A stretch of 64,000 nucleotides of DNA from DASZVB01 sp036272055 (GTDB lineage: Bacteria; Myxococcota_A; Polyangia; Polyangiales; Polyangiaceae): contig DATAZL010000063.1 in NCBI GenBank assembly GCA_036272055.1, forward strand, positions 98,168 through 162,167, in the 5' to 3' direction. The position numbers were made by a program, and so were the translations under genes. Under the pieces are notes generated by a model that was given only the letters and a program-made list of their open reading frames with translations, did no database searches and was not told where the DNA came from. Below are positions 17,080 through 25,763 of this stretch, piece after piece (positions within the stretch are counted from its first letter, which is position 1; each line of letters begins with the position of its first letter).

Positions 17080-17586
17080 TTAGGTCTCCACCATGGAAGC
17101 CAGATCGAGCAGGACGACGAAGTCGCCGTCGGGTCGCCCGACGCCGAGCACGTGATCCGACAGATCGGCGCCGAGGACGCTTCCGGTGACCTCGATCTCT
17201 GCGCTCGAGAGGCGGATGACGTGCCTCACCTCGTCGACCAGAAGCCCGACGACCTCGCCGGAGTCGGTGTTCGTGAGGAGGATGCGCGAAAGCCGCGTCG
17301 CGGGCGCCTCGGGCAGGCCGAGCCGCTGCCGGAGATCGACGACCGTCACGAGGAGTCCGCGCACGCTGCAGATGCCGACGATGTCCGACGGCGAGCGCGG
17401 CACCTCGGTGACCGGCGGCGAGCTGACGATCTCGCGGATGCGCGCGAGCTCGACCGCGTAGGCGTCGTTGCCGAGCCGGAACGAGAGGAACTCCCGCAGG
17501 CCCGACTGCTGCGCCCCGGGCATCCGGCGCGCGAGGATGGAATGCCCGGTCCGGGCGAGATCAGCCATAGCCGAGACGCCTTTCAC
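17080..17586 (-). CDS. cheW: CheW-like coupling protein (first copy)
   Basis: Single CheW domain, ~168 residues: FLSFRLGNDAYAVELARIREIV, IVGICSVRGLLVTVVDLRQRLG, LLTNTDSGEVVGLLVDEVRHV and GDFVVLLDLASMV. The start is GTG 17586, supported by GGAG seven bases upstream; ATG 17568 is the alternative (8-nt instead of 26-nt overlap with cheA). The sequence GICSVRGL carries the classic CheW GxxxxRG turn that contacts receptor and CheA. Lies between cheA and the second cheW. Confidence 0.92.
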   Translation of the reverse strand: MKGVSAMADLARTGHSILARRMPGAQQSGLREFLSFRLGNDAYAVELARIREIVSSPPVTEVPRSPSDIVGICSVRGLLVTVVDLRQRLGLPEAPATRLSRILLTNTDSGEVVGLLVDEVRHVIRLSSAEIEVTGSVLGADLSDHVLGVGRPDGDFVVLLDLASMVET

Positions 17587-19672
17587 GCGAAGTCTCCGAG
17601 CCGCGCAGCATCTCCTCGATGAGCGCGGCGGGATCGAGGACCAGGGCGACGCGCTGATCGCCGAGCTCGGTCGCGCCGGAGAAGCCGCGGACGCCGCTCA
17701 GCGACTTGCCGAGCGGCTTGATGACGATGTCCTGTTGCCCCTGGAGATCGTCGACGGCGAAGCCGAGACGCCGCGAGCCGAGCGTCGCGACGACGACGTA
17801 CTGGCGCTTCGGTATGACCGCGCCGGGCAGCGGCGCGAGCCCGAAGACGCGGCCGAGCCGGCAGATCGGCAAGGTGACCCCCCGGAGCGTCATCACCTCG
17901 CGGCCGTCGAGAACCCGCACCTGGGTCTCGTCGAGGGTGATCGCCTCTGCGACGCTCGTGAGCGGCATCGCGAACACCCGCCCGACGATGCGCACGAGGA
18001 GCGCGCTCACGATGGCGAGCGTCACCGGCAGCGTGATCGTCAGCTTGGTACCGATCTCGGACTCGCTGTGCAGATCGATGACGCCGCCGAGCTTCGAGAT
18101 GTTCGTCTTCACGACGTCCATGCCGACGCCGCGACCGCTGTAGTCGCTCGCCTCCCGACGCGTGCTGAGCCCGGGCAGGAAGATCAGGTTGAGCACCTCC
18201 GAGCGCGCCAGGGTCTGCACCTCGTCGCGGTGCACCTTGCCGATCTCGACGGCGCGCTCGACGATCGCCACCTCGTCGATGCCGTGACCGTCGTCCTCCA
18301 CCTCGATGACGACGTGATTGCCCTTCTGGAAGGCGTTCAGCGCGATGGTGCCGGCGAGCGGCTTTCCGACCCTGATCCGCTCCTCGGCGACCTCGATGCC
18401 GTGGTCGATCGCGTTCCTGACCACGTGCATGAGCGGATCGCTGAGCTCCTCGACGATGAGCTTGTCGATCTCGGTCTCGGCTCCGGTGATGACGAGCCGG
18501 ATGTCCTTGCCCATCTCACGCCCGATCTGGCGGACGACGCGCGCGAGCCGGTCGAACACCTGACCGAGGGGCACCATGCGCACCTCGAGGATGCCGTTCT
18601 GCATCTCCCCGAGGCGTCGATCGAAGCTCCTCTGGATGCTGTGGAGCTCGGAGCCGAGCTGGCGACCGCCCTCCGCGCGGATGCGCTCGCCGAGGCGCGC
18701 GAGGGCGTTCTTGACGATCGCGAGCTCACCGACGACGTTCATCAGCGCGTCGAGCTTGCGGATATCGACGCGCACCGTCTGCACTGACTGCCGGTGCGCT
18801 GCCGCTCCTGGCTCGGCAGCGTCGGGCGCGCGCTCGGAGAGCGACAGACCAGCGGGCGGCGCTGGAAGAGACGGGATCGCCGCGGAGCCGCTCCCGTGCT
18901 CCGCGGCAGCGGCGGCCGTCTCCGGACGCCGGAGCCGGATCGCCTCGATGAGCGCGCCGTTGGTGCCGAGCGACGCTTCGAGAGCCGCGAGCGACGAGGC
19001 CGACGCGAGGAGCAGATCGAGCTCGATGGTGTCGGCGCCGGTGGATGCGCCGGTCGGCAGGTACGTGATGACCTCGCCGTGCACCTTGGCGCGCGCCTTG
19101 ATGTCCTCGAGCGCGCGGTCGATCGTCGCGAGCGCGAAATCGACGCGGACCCGGTAAAGAAGAAGGCCCTGCTCGACGCACGTCTTGAGCCGGTGCTCCT
19201 CGTACTCGGTGAGGACGGCGAGCATCGCCTGGTCGAGCTCGAACCGCGAAAGTGGGCTCGCGCCGCTCGGGCCTTCGTTGCCGAGGCGCGCGAACTCGTC
19301 GATGAGGCCGTCGATCGCCGGCAGCGGATCGTCGGAGCGCGCCCGCTCGACGGTCAGCGCCTCGTTGTAGAGCTCGACGGCGCGAAAGAGCAGGTCGAGC
19401 ACGTTCTCGGTGAGCGCCAGGCGACCGAGCCGCAGGCTGTCGAGGACGTCTTCGAGCTTGTGCGACAGCGTACCGACGCGCTTCGCGCCGAAGAGGCCCG
19501 CGAGGCCCTTCAGCGTGTGCACGGCGCGGAACGCCTCGTTGACGAGCGCGGGATCTTCTTGCTTGTTGCGGAGCGCCGCGTCGAGCGCGAGCAGGTTGCG
19601 CGACAGAGCCTCCACGAGCTCCCCCGCCTCGGAGAAGAACTCCTCCCTCGCCTTGTCGACGCCCTCAGCCAT
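17561..19672 (-). CDS. cheA: Chemotaxis histidine kinase
   Basis: 703-residue kinase of the chemosensory array. The P1/HPt domain has the phosphorylated His in FRAVHTLKGLAGLFG (H52). An intermediate region (about 150-270) takes the place of P2. Then come dimerisation helices (VGELAIVKNALARLGERI), the ATP-binding domain with N-box VVRNAIDHGIE, G1 DDGHGIDEVAI and G2 SGRGVGMDVVK, and a C-terminal CheW-like P5 domain. It carries no fused receiver, unlike Myxococcus FrzE. Overlaps cheY by 8 nt and cheW by 26 nt. Confidence 0.96.
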   Translation of the reverse strand: MAEGVDKAREEFFSEAGELVEALSRNLLALDAALRNKQEDPALVNEAFRAVHTLKGLAGLFGAKRVGTLSHKLEDVLDSLRLGRLALTENVLDLLFRAVELYNEALTVERARSDDPLPAIDGLIDEFARLGNEGPSGASPLSRFELDQAMLAVLTEYEEHRLKTCVEQGLLLYRVRVDFALATIDRALEDIKARAKVHGEVITYLPTGASTGADTIELDLLLASASSLAALEASLGTNGALIEAIRLRRPETAAAAAEHGSGSAAIPSLPAPPAGLSLSERAPDAAEPGAAAHRQSVQTVRVDIRKLDALMNVVGELAIVKNALARLGERIRAEGGRQLGSELHSIQRSFDRRLGEMQNGILEVRMVPLGQVFDRLARVVRQIGREMGKDIRLVITGAETEIDKLIVEELSDPLMHVVRNAIDHGIEVAEERIRVGKPLAGTIALNAFQKGNHVVIEVEDDGHGIDEVAIVERAVEIGKVHRDEVQTLARSEVLNLIFLPGLSTRREASDYSGRGVGMDVVKTNISKLGGVIDLHSESEIGTKLTITLPVTLAIVSALLVRIVGRVFAMPLTSVAEAITLDETQVRVLDGREVMTLRGVTLPICRLGRVFGLAPLPGAVIPKRQYVVVATLGSRRLGFAVDDLQGQQDIVIKPLGKSLSGVRGFSGATELGDQRVALVLDPAALIEEMLRGSETSRERRLGYG

Positions 19673-20069
19673 TTCCGCGCGCGGGCGTCCGCCCCTTGTC
19701 GAGCTGTGCCTTCACGCGGGCGCGGAGATCTTCGGGCGTGAACGGCTTCGCGACGTAGCCGTCGGCACCGAGCGACAGAGCGCGCGCACGGTCACGCTCT
19801 GACGACTGCGTCGAGATGAGCAGGATCGGCGTCGTCCGGTGGTGCTCGTTCGTCCGTATGAACTGGATGAGCTCGAGCCCGTTGATGTCGGGCATGTTGA
19901 TGTCGGTGATGACGAGATCATACGGACCGCGAGGCAGGAGCCGGAGCGCATCGAAGCCACCGGACGCCTCGACGACGTCGACCTCACCGAGTTCGCCACC
20001 CGATTCGAGCGCGGAGCGCACGAACGAGCGCATGCTGAACGAGTCCTCGACGACGAGAATCTTGGGCAC
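19665..20069 (-). CDS. cheY: CheY-like single-domain response regulator
   Basis: 134-residue receiver with no output domain. Acidic pocket ED at 8-9, phospho-acceptor D56 in DLVITDINMPD, the switch Ser/Thr in ILLISTQS and the conserved Lys in GYVAKPF. Starts at GTG 20069 and heads the che operon, so it is the natural phospho-target of the CheA encoded next. Whether it drives a flagellar motor, pili or gliding cannot be told; no motility genes are in the window. The operon promoter should lie in 20070-20179, on the minus strand. Confidence 0.93.
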   Translation of the reverse strand: MPKILVVEDSFSMRSFVRSALESGGELGEVDVVEASGGFDALRLLPRGPYDLVITDINMPDINGLELIQFIRTNEHHRTTPILLISTQSSERDRARALSLGADGYVAKPFTPEDLRARVKAQLDKGRTPARGNG

Positions 20070-20179
20070 GAAGGTTCCCTACGCTCCCACTGCCAGGCGA
20101 CGCCGCCCGATGCTCGCGAGGGCGAGCGATGGCAGAAAGCACATCCCTTCATCCTATCAGGAACGAAGGGCGCGAGGGG

Positions 20180-21949
20180 TCAACCGGTGAGCGCAGCGGC
20201 AGCGAGACCCGGTACCTTCAACCAGCTCGGCGCGGCCTCGAACTCGACGAGTCGACGCCCGAGCCGGTGTGCTCCACGGTGGCCGGGAAAGTAGACGTGC
20301 TTCGGAACCGGCTTCAGCGGGCCGCGAATCACGCACTTCTCTATGTCCTCGAGCATCAGGGTGTCGTGAACCCACCCGAGACCGCTCTGGATGTCGGTAA
20401 GCGTCGCACTCGGGTGCCCTCCCCAGGGCGTCGTGCAGAGCGCGTAGCCCAGCGCCGGCCAGACATTGACGCCGACGGTGCCGTATCTGAGCCCAGCGAG
20501 GGCCGTATCGAGTGCCTGCCTACCGGCAGCGTCCGCCTCGAGCGTCGGATGCGCGAAGAGCATCGCGCTCAGCGTGCCCCAGAGGTGGTCGTTCGCGAAC
20601 GGTACCGCCTCGGCCAGGAACTCCAGAGGGTCGGTGCTTCCGATCGCGACCTCACTCAGGATCGAGCAGAAGGGCTCGTTCGTGAAGTTCGGCTCAGCGG
20701 CGCTCGCCGCGTCGAGCCCGAGCACGAGAGTCCACGGGAGAACGTGCTCGGAGCCGGGACCAATCTTGCGCACATCGGCGTGACCGGTGGTGAGCGCGTC
20801 GTATCGCTGCCGAGCGCCGGGGTAATACGCCTTGCGGGGCGGAACGCCGGCGAGGACGCTCGAGAGAAGCCGGACGAACTGCTCCCGCTTCGCCCAGCCC
20901 TTCGGCACGACGAGCATCTTGGCGGCGTTGCAGTTGAACGACGCGTTGTTGCAGATCATCCCGGCGACGTTCTGCGCCATGCTCGCGAGCTCGTCGTCCG
21001 TGTACGGCCCTGGGACGATGAGGACCGGGCTCACGTTGCCGAGCTCGCTCGTGATCGGCTTTTTGAGGAGAGGGTCGTTGCGGCGCTTGCGCTCTTCACG
21101 CGGCGGACCAGGAGGACCCCACACGATGAGGTCGTGCGTCTTGTCGGAGCCGGTGATGTGAATGTCGCTGACCGCCGGGTGCTCGCAGAGATACGCGCCG
21201 ACGTCACCACCGCCGTAGACGATGGCGACGTAACCCTTCGCCATCAGCGGCTCGAAGATCTTCTCGAAGAACGGGCCGAGGTACTCGTTGACGGGGTTCA
21301 TTTTGAGGATGCACACGTGCCCGTCGACGAACATCTTGTAGAGGACGTCCATGGGCGGAATGCTCGCGACGTTCCCTGCGCCGAGCACGAGCGACACGCC
21401 ACCCTCCGGAACCTTCTGCTTGTAGAAGGACGCCTGATGCCCCGCGACGTCGCCGCGCCGGACACCCGGCAGGAGCCATGTCTCTGCCGAGAGACCGCCG
21501 TAGAGCGCGGCGTCGTAGGCGTCGAAGGGTGCGACGCGGATCGCCGTCGCGCCGTGCGCGAGATCACGCATGCGCTTCGGGTCGATGACCGGAACGCCCT
21601 TCTGCTCTATCTCCTCGAGCGAACGGAGGAGCAGGCGGATGTTCCGCAGCGTGACGGCGGGCCCCGCTATCCACTCTTCTCCCGCGAGCGGCTCGTCCAT
21701 GGAGATCCCCTTGGCGCGGCACGCGGCGGCGACCCAGTCCGCGCTCTGGGCGTGGGTCCGGCGCTGCACCTCGCGGAGGAGCGCGATCTTCTGCCCGATC
21801 GGCAGGCGCGCGAACGGCTGCGCCTCGTCGGCGAGACGGGACAGGAGTGCGTCGAGACGTGCTCGCTCGGTCGGCGGCTTCGCGGCGAACGCGCGGACGT
21901 CCATCGGGCCTGCGGAGGGCCCGAGCACTTCGGATTGGGAGGCGACCAT
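20180..21949 (-). CDS. NAD(P)-dependent aldehyde dehydrogenase family protein
   Basis: About 589 residues with an aldehyde-dehydrogenase Rossmann/catalytic core. Visible are VSLVLGAGNVASIPPMD, HITGSDKTHDLIVWG (the GS of the NAD site), the catalytic Cys in NNASFNCNAAKMLVV and ITSELGNVSPVLIV. A ~100-residue N-terminal helical region and a C-terminal tail (KPVPKHVYFPGHRGAHRLG) make it longer than typical ALDHs. A fatty-aldehyde substrate is possible but not shown. Starts are ATG 21949 or 21964; both overlap the 5' end of the divergent gene. Confidence 0.85.
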   Translation of the reverse strand: MVASQSEVLGPSAGPMDVRAFAAKPPTERARLDALLSRLADEAQPFARLPIGQKIALLREVQRRTHAQSADWVAAACRAKGISMDEPLAGEEWIAGPAVTLRNIRLLLRSLEEIEQKGVPVIDPKRMRDLAHGATAIRVAPFDAYDAALYGGLSAETWLLPGVRRGDVAGHQASFYKQKVPEGGVSLVLGAGNVASIPPMDVLYKMFVDGHVCILKMNPVNEYLGPFFEKIFEPLMAKGYVAIVYGGGDVGAYLCEHPAVSDIHITGSDKTHDLIVWGPPGPPREERKRRNDPLLKKPITSELGNVSPVLIVPGPYTDDELASMAQNVAGMICNNASFNCNAAKMLVVPKGWAKREQFVRLLSSVLAGVPPRKAYYPGARQRYDALTTGHADVRKIGPGSEHVLPWTLVLGLDAASAAEPNFTNEPFCSILSEVAIGSTDPLEFLAEAVPFANDHLWGTLSAMLFAHPTLEADAAGRQALDTALAGLRYGTVGVNVWPALGYALCTTPWGGHPSATLTDIQSGLGWVHDTLMLEDIEKCVIRGPLKPVPKHVYFPGHRGAHRLGRRLVEFEAAPSWLKVPGLAAAALTG

Positions 21950-21950
21950 G

Positions 21951-22841
21951 ATGCGGTCACACATAGCGCCGCACCCCGGCGACCGCTACGCTCCGGCCGC
22001 CTTGGAGCCCAAATCCGTCTCGAGCGAGGGCCGCACGGCGACGCCGTGGGTGCTCGCGTTCGGCGCCGTTGCCGTCGCATCGGCGGTCTATCCGCCCCTG
22101 GCCGTGCCGGGCGTCGTGCTGACGTTGATCCTCGGATTGACCATGTCGTGGCCGGATAGAGGGAGCGCGCGCACGCTCCGCGTCGCACTCGTTTCGGTTA
22201 CGGCGCTCAGCGCGGCCGTCGGCCTGGTGCGCTTCGCGAAGTCGAAGGCGATGCTCGGCATCGTCGAGGGCGGCCAGAGCGCCGCGGCCTTCGGCGCGCT
22301 GTGGAAGCTCCGTGAAGTGGTCATCGCCGAGGACGGACTCCGCGAGACGGCGCCGTGGGATCCCGACGGCGACCACGTCGGCTCTGCCGCGCTGATCGGC
22401 GGCCTGGCCGGGCTCGCGCCGCTCAGAGGGACGACTCGCCTCGAGACGTCGCTCCTCAACTACGCCTTTCGCACGCCGGCGACGACGGCGATCGGGCCGG
22501 CGATGCGCGTCGAGGGATATCTGCTCATCGTGTGCTTACCGACCCCCGGCGGTGGCTTCACCGCGAAACCGGAGGACGCCGTCGACGACGAGCTCGCCGA
22601 GCGACGCTACCTGGCATACGCGTGGCCATCGGAGGCCGCGAAGGGAATGACGACGGTGTTCTTCGCCGACGAGCACGAACGCATCCTGGTGCTCGACCCG
22701 CCGCGCGGCGCGGTAGCTCCCTATCTCGGAGCGGACCGGCCGCCCGCTTGCGACGCTGCGCTCGGCAAAGACGGCCTTCCGTGGGCGGTCTGGAAGGGCA
22801 AGCAGCCGCGAAAGAGCCTGCCCGGGGACTCGCCGAGCTGA
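21951..22841 (+). CDS. Predicted inner-membrane protein of unknown function
   Basis: About 296 residues. Two to three hydrophobic segments lie near the N-terminus (WVLAFGAVAVASAVYPPLAV, VVLTLILGLTMSW and VALVSVTALSAAVGLVRF), then a soluble domain without recognisable motifs (FRTPATTAIGPAMRVEGYLL, AYAWPSEAAKGMTTVFFAD). A strong ribosome-binding site, GGGAGG at 21937-21942, is eight bases before the ATG, which supports the start. The reading frame has very high third-position GC and is real. It is followed by two small genes on the same strand; function unknown. Confidence 0.75.
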   Translation: MRSHIAPHPGDRYAPAALEPKSVSSEGRTATPWVLAFGAVAVASAVYPPLAVPGVVLTLILGLTMSWPDRGSARTLRVALVSVTALSAAVGLVRFAKSKAMLGIVEGGQSAAAFGALWKLREVVIAEDGLRETAPWDPDGDHVGSAALIGGLAGLAPLRGTTRLETSLLNYAFRTPATTAIGPAMRVEGYLLIVCLPTPGGGFTAKPEDAVDDELAERRYLAYAWPSEAAKGMTTVFFADEHERILVLDPPRGAVAPYLGADRPPACDAALGKDGLPWAVWKGKQPRKSLPGDSPS

Positions 22842-22862
22842 TCCGGGGGCTATACTCCCGCC

Positions 22863-23231
22863 GTGCTCAAAGATCGACTCTCGCAGCTCAAGTCGCGCGT
22901 GAAGGAAACCCTCGAGAAGGCGCAGAGTGAAGCGCTGGTCAAGGTCGGTCCGCGCATCCCGGCGGTGCCGGGGGAAGAGCCGCCCGTAGTGGCAAGGTTG
23001 ATGGTCGAGATCCGATCGGACGGCTCGCAGACCATCGCCCGCGGAGCGCTCGAGGAGATGACGACCGGCGAGAAGGTGGCGGTTGAAGCGCGCGGGACGA
23101 CGCCGGCGCAGCTCGCCGCGTCGCTCGCCAAGACGATCTTCGCGTCGCCGCTGCTCGCCAAGGTCGCGGTGCGCGCGATCCTCGACGGACGCCCCGGAGC
23201 GCGCAAGGCGAACGGCAATGGCGAAGAGTGA
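22863..23231 (+). CDS. Small conserved-looking hypothetical protein
   Basis: 122 residues from GTG 22863. An amphipathic, Lys/Glu-rich N-terminal helix (LKDRLSQLKSRVKETLEKA) leads into a compact domain (PVVARLMVEIRSDGSQTIAR, EKVAVEARGTTPAQLAASL). No signal, membrane segment or known motif. Its last 14 bases overlap the thioredoxin gene, so the two are co-transcribed. Function unknown. Confidence 0.65.
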   Translation: MLKDRLSQLKSRVKETLEKAQSEALVKVGPRIPAVPGEEPPVVARLMVEIRSDGSQTIARGALEEMTTGEKVAVEARGTTPAQLAASLAKTIFASPLLAKVAVRAILDGRPGARKANGNGEE

Positions 23232-23790
23232 CGCCAGGGAAGCGGCGAACGCCCTAGACGTCGCGGAGGACGCGCCGCGCGGCTCGCGCTTTCGCGCCGC
23301 GCGCCGCTGGGTCGTCGAGCTCGGGCTTCTCGTGGGGCTCTATCTCGCGCTGACCGCGTATCAGGAGCGGAACCTGCTCCGGACGCACACCGAGGCGCCG
23401 CCCTTCGAGCTCACCGGTCTGAACGGCGAGCACGTCTCCCTCGAGTCGCTCCACGGCAAGCGCGTCGCGCTGCACTTCTGGGCGACCTGGTGCAGCGTGT
23501 GCAAGCGCGAGCAGGGCGCGTTGAACGCCGTCACCCACGAGCTCGCGCCGGACGAGGCGGTGTACACGGTCGTCGCCGACGCCGACGACGTGGACAAGGT
23601 GCGTCACTTCGTCGCGAGCGAGCACCTCGAGTACCCGGTGTTACTCGGCACGAGCGACGTGCTCGCCGCCTATCACGTCGCCGCGTTTCCGACGACGTAC
23701 TACCTCGACGCCGAGGGACGGGTGGGCGGGCACACCGTGGGAATGGCGACGCGCTACAGTATCCGTGCGCGGATGGGCCTCCTGAAGTAG
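23218..23790 (+). CDS. Membrane-anchored thioredoxin-like protein (TlpA/ResA type)
   Basis: 190 residues. One N-terminal membrane anchor (about 31-48, VVELGLLVGLYLALTAY) puts the domain in the periplasm. The thioredoxin fold follows: PPFELTGLNGEHVSLESLHGK, active site FWATWCSVCKRE (C92, C95), and the cis-Pro loop AFPTTYYLDAEGRV. The W-C-x-x-C site and ~140-residue domain fit the TlpA/ResA/CcmG group, used in cytochrome c maturation or periplasmic disulfide reduction; the exact partner is unknown. ATG 23218 overlaps the preceding small gene. Confidence 0.88.
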   Translation: MAKSDAREAANALDVAEDAPRGSRFRAARRWVVELGLLVGLYLALTAYQERNLLRTHTEAPPFELTGLNGEHVSLESLHGKRVALHFWATWCSVCKREQGALNAVTHELAPDEAVYTVVADADDVDKVRHFVASEHLEYPVLLGTSDVLAAYHVAAFPTTYYLDAEGRVGGHTVGMATRYSIRARMGLLK

Positions 23791-23804
23791 CCTCCGGCCG
23801 TCCC

Positions 23805-24977
23805 GTGCAGGCCATCTACAAGAGCGACGTCAATCGCGATGTGCCGCTGGCGCGCGACGGCGAGTTTCCGCCCATCGCGATCGGTGCGATGCGCATCTCG
23901 CCGCCCGTCGTGCTCGCGCCCATGGCCGGCGTCACGAACTACCCTTTCCGCAAGCTCTGCCGCCGCTTCGGCGCCGGGCTCTACGTCAGCGAGATGATCA
24001 CCGCGCGTCCCCTCGTCGAGGGCCGCGACAAGACGCTCAAGCTCGCCGATTTCGGACCCGAGGAATCGCCGCGGAGCCTGCAGCTCTACGGCGTCGATCC
24101 CTTCTACGTCGGCGAAGCCGTGAAGCGCCTCGTCGACGAGGGCCGGGTCGATCACGTCGACATGAACTTCGGCTGCCCGGTGCGCAAGGTGACGCGCAAG
24201 GGCGGCGGCGCCGCGATCCCGGTGAAGCCACGACTCCTCGCCGCGATCGTCCGCGCTGCCGTCTCGAATGCCGGGAACGTCCCGGTGACGATCAAGTTCC
24301 GCCTCGGCATCGACGACGATCTGATGACGTTCCTCGCCGCCGGTCGCGTCGGCGAAGCGGAGGGATGCGCCGCCGTCGCGCTGCACGCGCGCACCGCCGC
24401 GCAGCTCTACGACGGGGAAGCCCGCTGGGCGCACATCGGTGAGCTCAAGGCCGCGCTCCGGATCCCGGTCCTCGGCAACGGCGACATCTGGGAGGCGGGG
24501 GACGCGCTCCGCATGATGCGCGAGACGGGCTGCGACGGCGTGGTCGTCGGGCGCGGCTGTCTCGGCCGTCCCTGGCTGTTCCGTGATCTCGCCGACGCGT
24601 TCGCCGGCCGCGAGCCGTCCGATCCGCCGCCGCTCGGCATCGTCACCGACGTGATGCTCGATCACGCCGCGCTGCTCGCCGAATGGATGGGCGAGCGCGG
24701 CGCGATGCGCGCCTTTCGCCGGCACACGACCTGGTACACGAAGGGGTTCCGGAACAGCGCGCGCCTCAGGACGGACATGATGCGCGTGACGACACTCGAT
24801 GAGCTCCGCGCCATCGTGCAGGGCCTGAACCGTGACGAACCGTTTCCGCCGTCCGCGATGCGCGTTCCGCGCGGCAAGAGCGCCGGCACCCAGGACGTCA
24901 GCTTGCCCGAGGGCTACCTCACCGACCTCGACGACGCGACACCGCCGGTCGAGGAAATGATGGTCGAGGGCGGCTGA
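23805..24977 (+). CDS. tRNA-dihydrouridine synthase (DusB-like)
   Basis: FMN-dependent reduction of uridine to dihydrouridine in tRNA D-loops. TIM-barrel signatures: VVLAPMAGVTNYPFRKLCR, SLQLYGVDPFYVGEAV, the catalytic Cys in DMNFGCPVRKV followed by KGGGAA, VTIKFRLGIDDD, VALHARTAAQLYDG, IPVLGNGDI and DGVVVGRGCLGRPW. About 390 residues from GTG 23805; the ~30-residue lead before MRISPPVV is not conserved, so a later start is possible. It is 14 bases after the thioredoxin stop and converges on the S4 gene. Confidence 0.92.
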   Translation: MQAIYKSDVNRDVPLARDGEFPPIAIGAMRISPPVVLAPMAGVTNYPFRKLCRRFGAGLYVSEMITARPLVEGRDKTLKLADFGPEESPRSLQLYGVDPFYVGEAVKRLVDEGRVDHVDMNFGCPVRKVTRKGGGAAIPVKPRLLAAIVRAAVSNAGNVPVTIKFRLGIDDDLMTFLAAGRVGEAEGCAAVALHARTAAQLYDGEARWAHIGELKAALRIPVLGNGDIWEAGDALRMMRETGCDGVVVGRGCLGRPWLFRDLADAFAGREPSDPPPLGIVTDVMLDHAALLAEWMGERGAMRAFRRHTTWYTKGFRNSARLRTDMMRVTTLDELRAIVQGLNRDEPFPPSAMRVPRGKSAGTQDVSLPEGYLTDLDDATPPVEEMMVEGG

Positions 24978-24986
24978 GGGCCGCCG

Positions 24987-25355
24987 TCACTCGACGTCGT
25001 CGCCGCCGAACAGGCGCGCCATCGCGCGCCGATCGGCCTTCGTGGGGCGTCCGGCGCCGCGGTCACGCTGCGGCATGCGTTCCTCGCGGGGCGGCGGAGG
25101 CGGCGAGTGGTCCTCGTAGAGAGCGCGCGCGAGCTGGGGCGAGAGACGCTTCGCGGCCGTGGCGAGCACCTTGATGACGACCACGCCGCGCGGCGCCGTG
25201 CAGCGTATCTCGTTCCCCACGACGACGAGGTGACTCGGCTTCACCGTGACGCCCTCGAGCTTCACGTGCCCCGCGTCACACGCCTCGCGAGCGACGGTGC
25301 GCGACTTGTAGATACGCGCCGCCATCAGGTACTGATCGATGCGAACGGGTTCCAC
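24987..25355 (-). CDS. S4-domain RNA-binding protein (Hsp15/HslR-like)
   Basis: 122 residues. The N-terminal S4 RNA-binding fold is clear: RIDQYLMAARIYKSRTVAREAC, GHVKLEGVTVKPSHLV, VGNEIRC. A basic C-terminal tail (PPPPPREERMPQRDRGAGRP, then TKADRRAMARLFGGDDVE) follows. The R-P-T-K-x-x-R-R tail is typical of Hsp15-type proteins, which rescue stalled 50S-nascent-chain complexes. Length agrees (~130). Its start is at 25355. Confidence 0.88.
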   Translation of the reverse strand: MEPVRIDQYLMAARIYKSRTVAREACDAGHVKLEGVTVKPSHLVVVGNEIRCTAPRGVVVIKVLATAAKRLSPQLARALYEDHSPPPPPREERMPQRDRGAGRPTKADRRAMARLFGGDDVE

Positions 25356-25763
25356 GTGGGGTCTCCCGTGAAAAGTGCCACGACTTGGGCCATCCGTCTC
25401 TCTCGGATCTCTTTGCCGCCGGAGCGAGCTAGAGCCGGGAGCTAGAGCAGGAGCAAGGGGTGCGGGTCAGAGGAAGGGGGAAAGGGGAAGGGGCTGCAGG
25501 GGGAAGGGAAACCGCGCAGGCGCTCGGTTGGCGCGCCCCCATGGATCCAGCTCTCTCCGCGCTCTCGACCGAGTCTCCGGCTGCGAATACGATCGAAGAT
25601 CTCGAGAGAGAACCCTCGTCCCCTCTCGCTCTCCCTGCCCCTCTCGCTCTCCCTGGCTCGCCCCCTTCCCCCCCAACCAGGTCCCACGCCTTCCCCACGC
25701 CCTTTGAAGAGAAGAGCGTGAGGGCCGGCCGCACGCGTCAGGCGGGGCCCGTTCGGTGAGTGC
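25356..25763. other. 408-bp gene-free spacer with a purine tract followed by a pyrimidine tract
   Basis: No coding sequence is supported. The plus strand runs from a purine-rich block (about 25430-25511, gaggaagggggaaagggg type) through an ordinary GC block to a pyrimidine-rich block (about 25617-25695, with cccccttcccccccaacc). Short frames here encode only biased Arg/Glu/Gly or Pro/Ser peptides. It separates two minus-strand genes and must hold the promoter of the S4 gene near its left end. Confidence 0.7.
25620..25655. repeat. Perfect 18-bp tandem duplication in the pyrimidine tract
   Basis: cccctctcgctctccctg occurs twice in succession at 25620-25637 and 25638-25655 without a mismatch. 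The unit is itself all pyrimidine except two G. Such a perfect duplication in non-coding, strand-asymmetric DNA suggests replication slippage. Confidence 0.85.
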
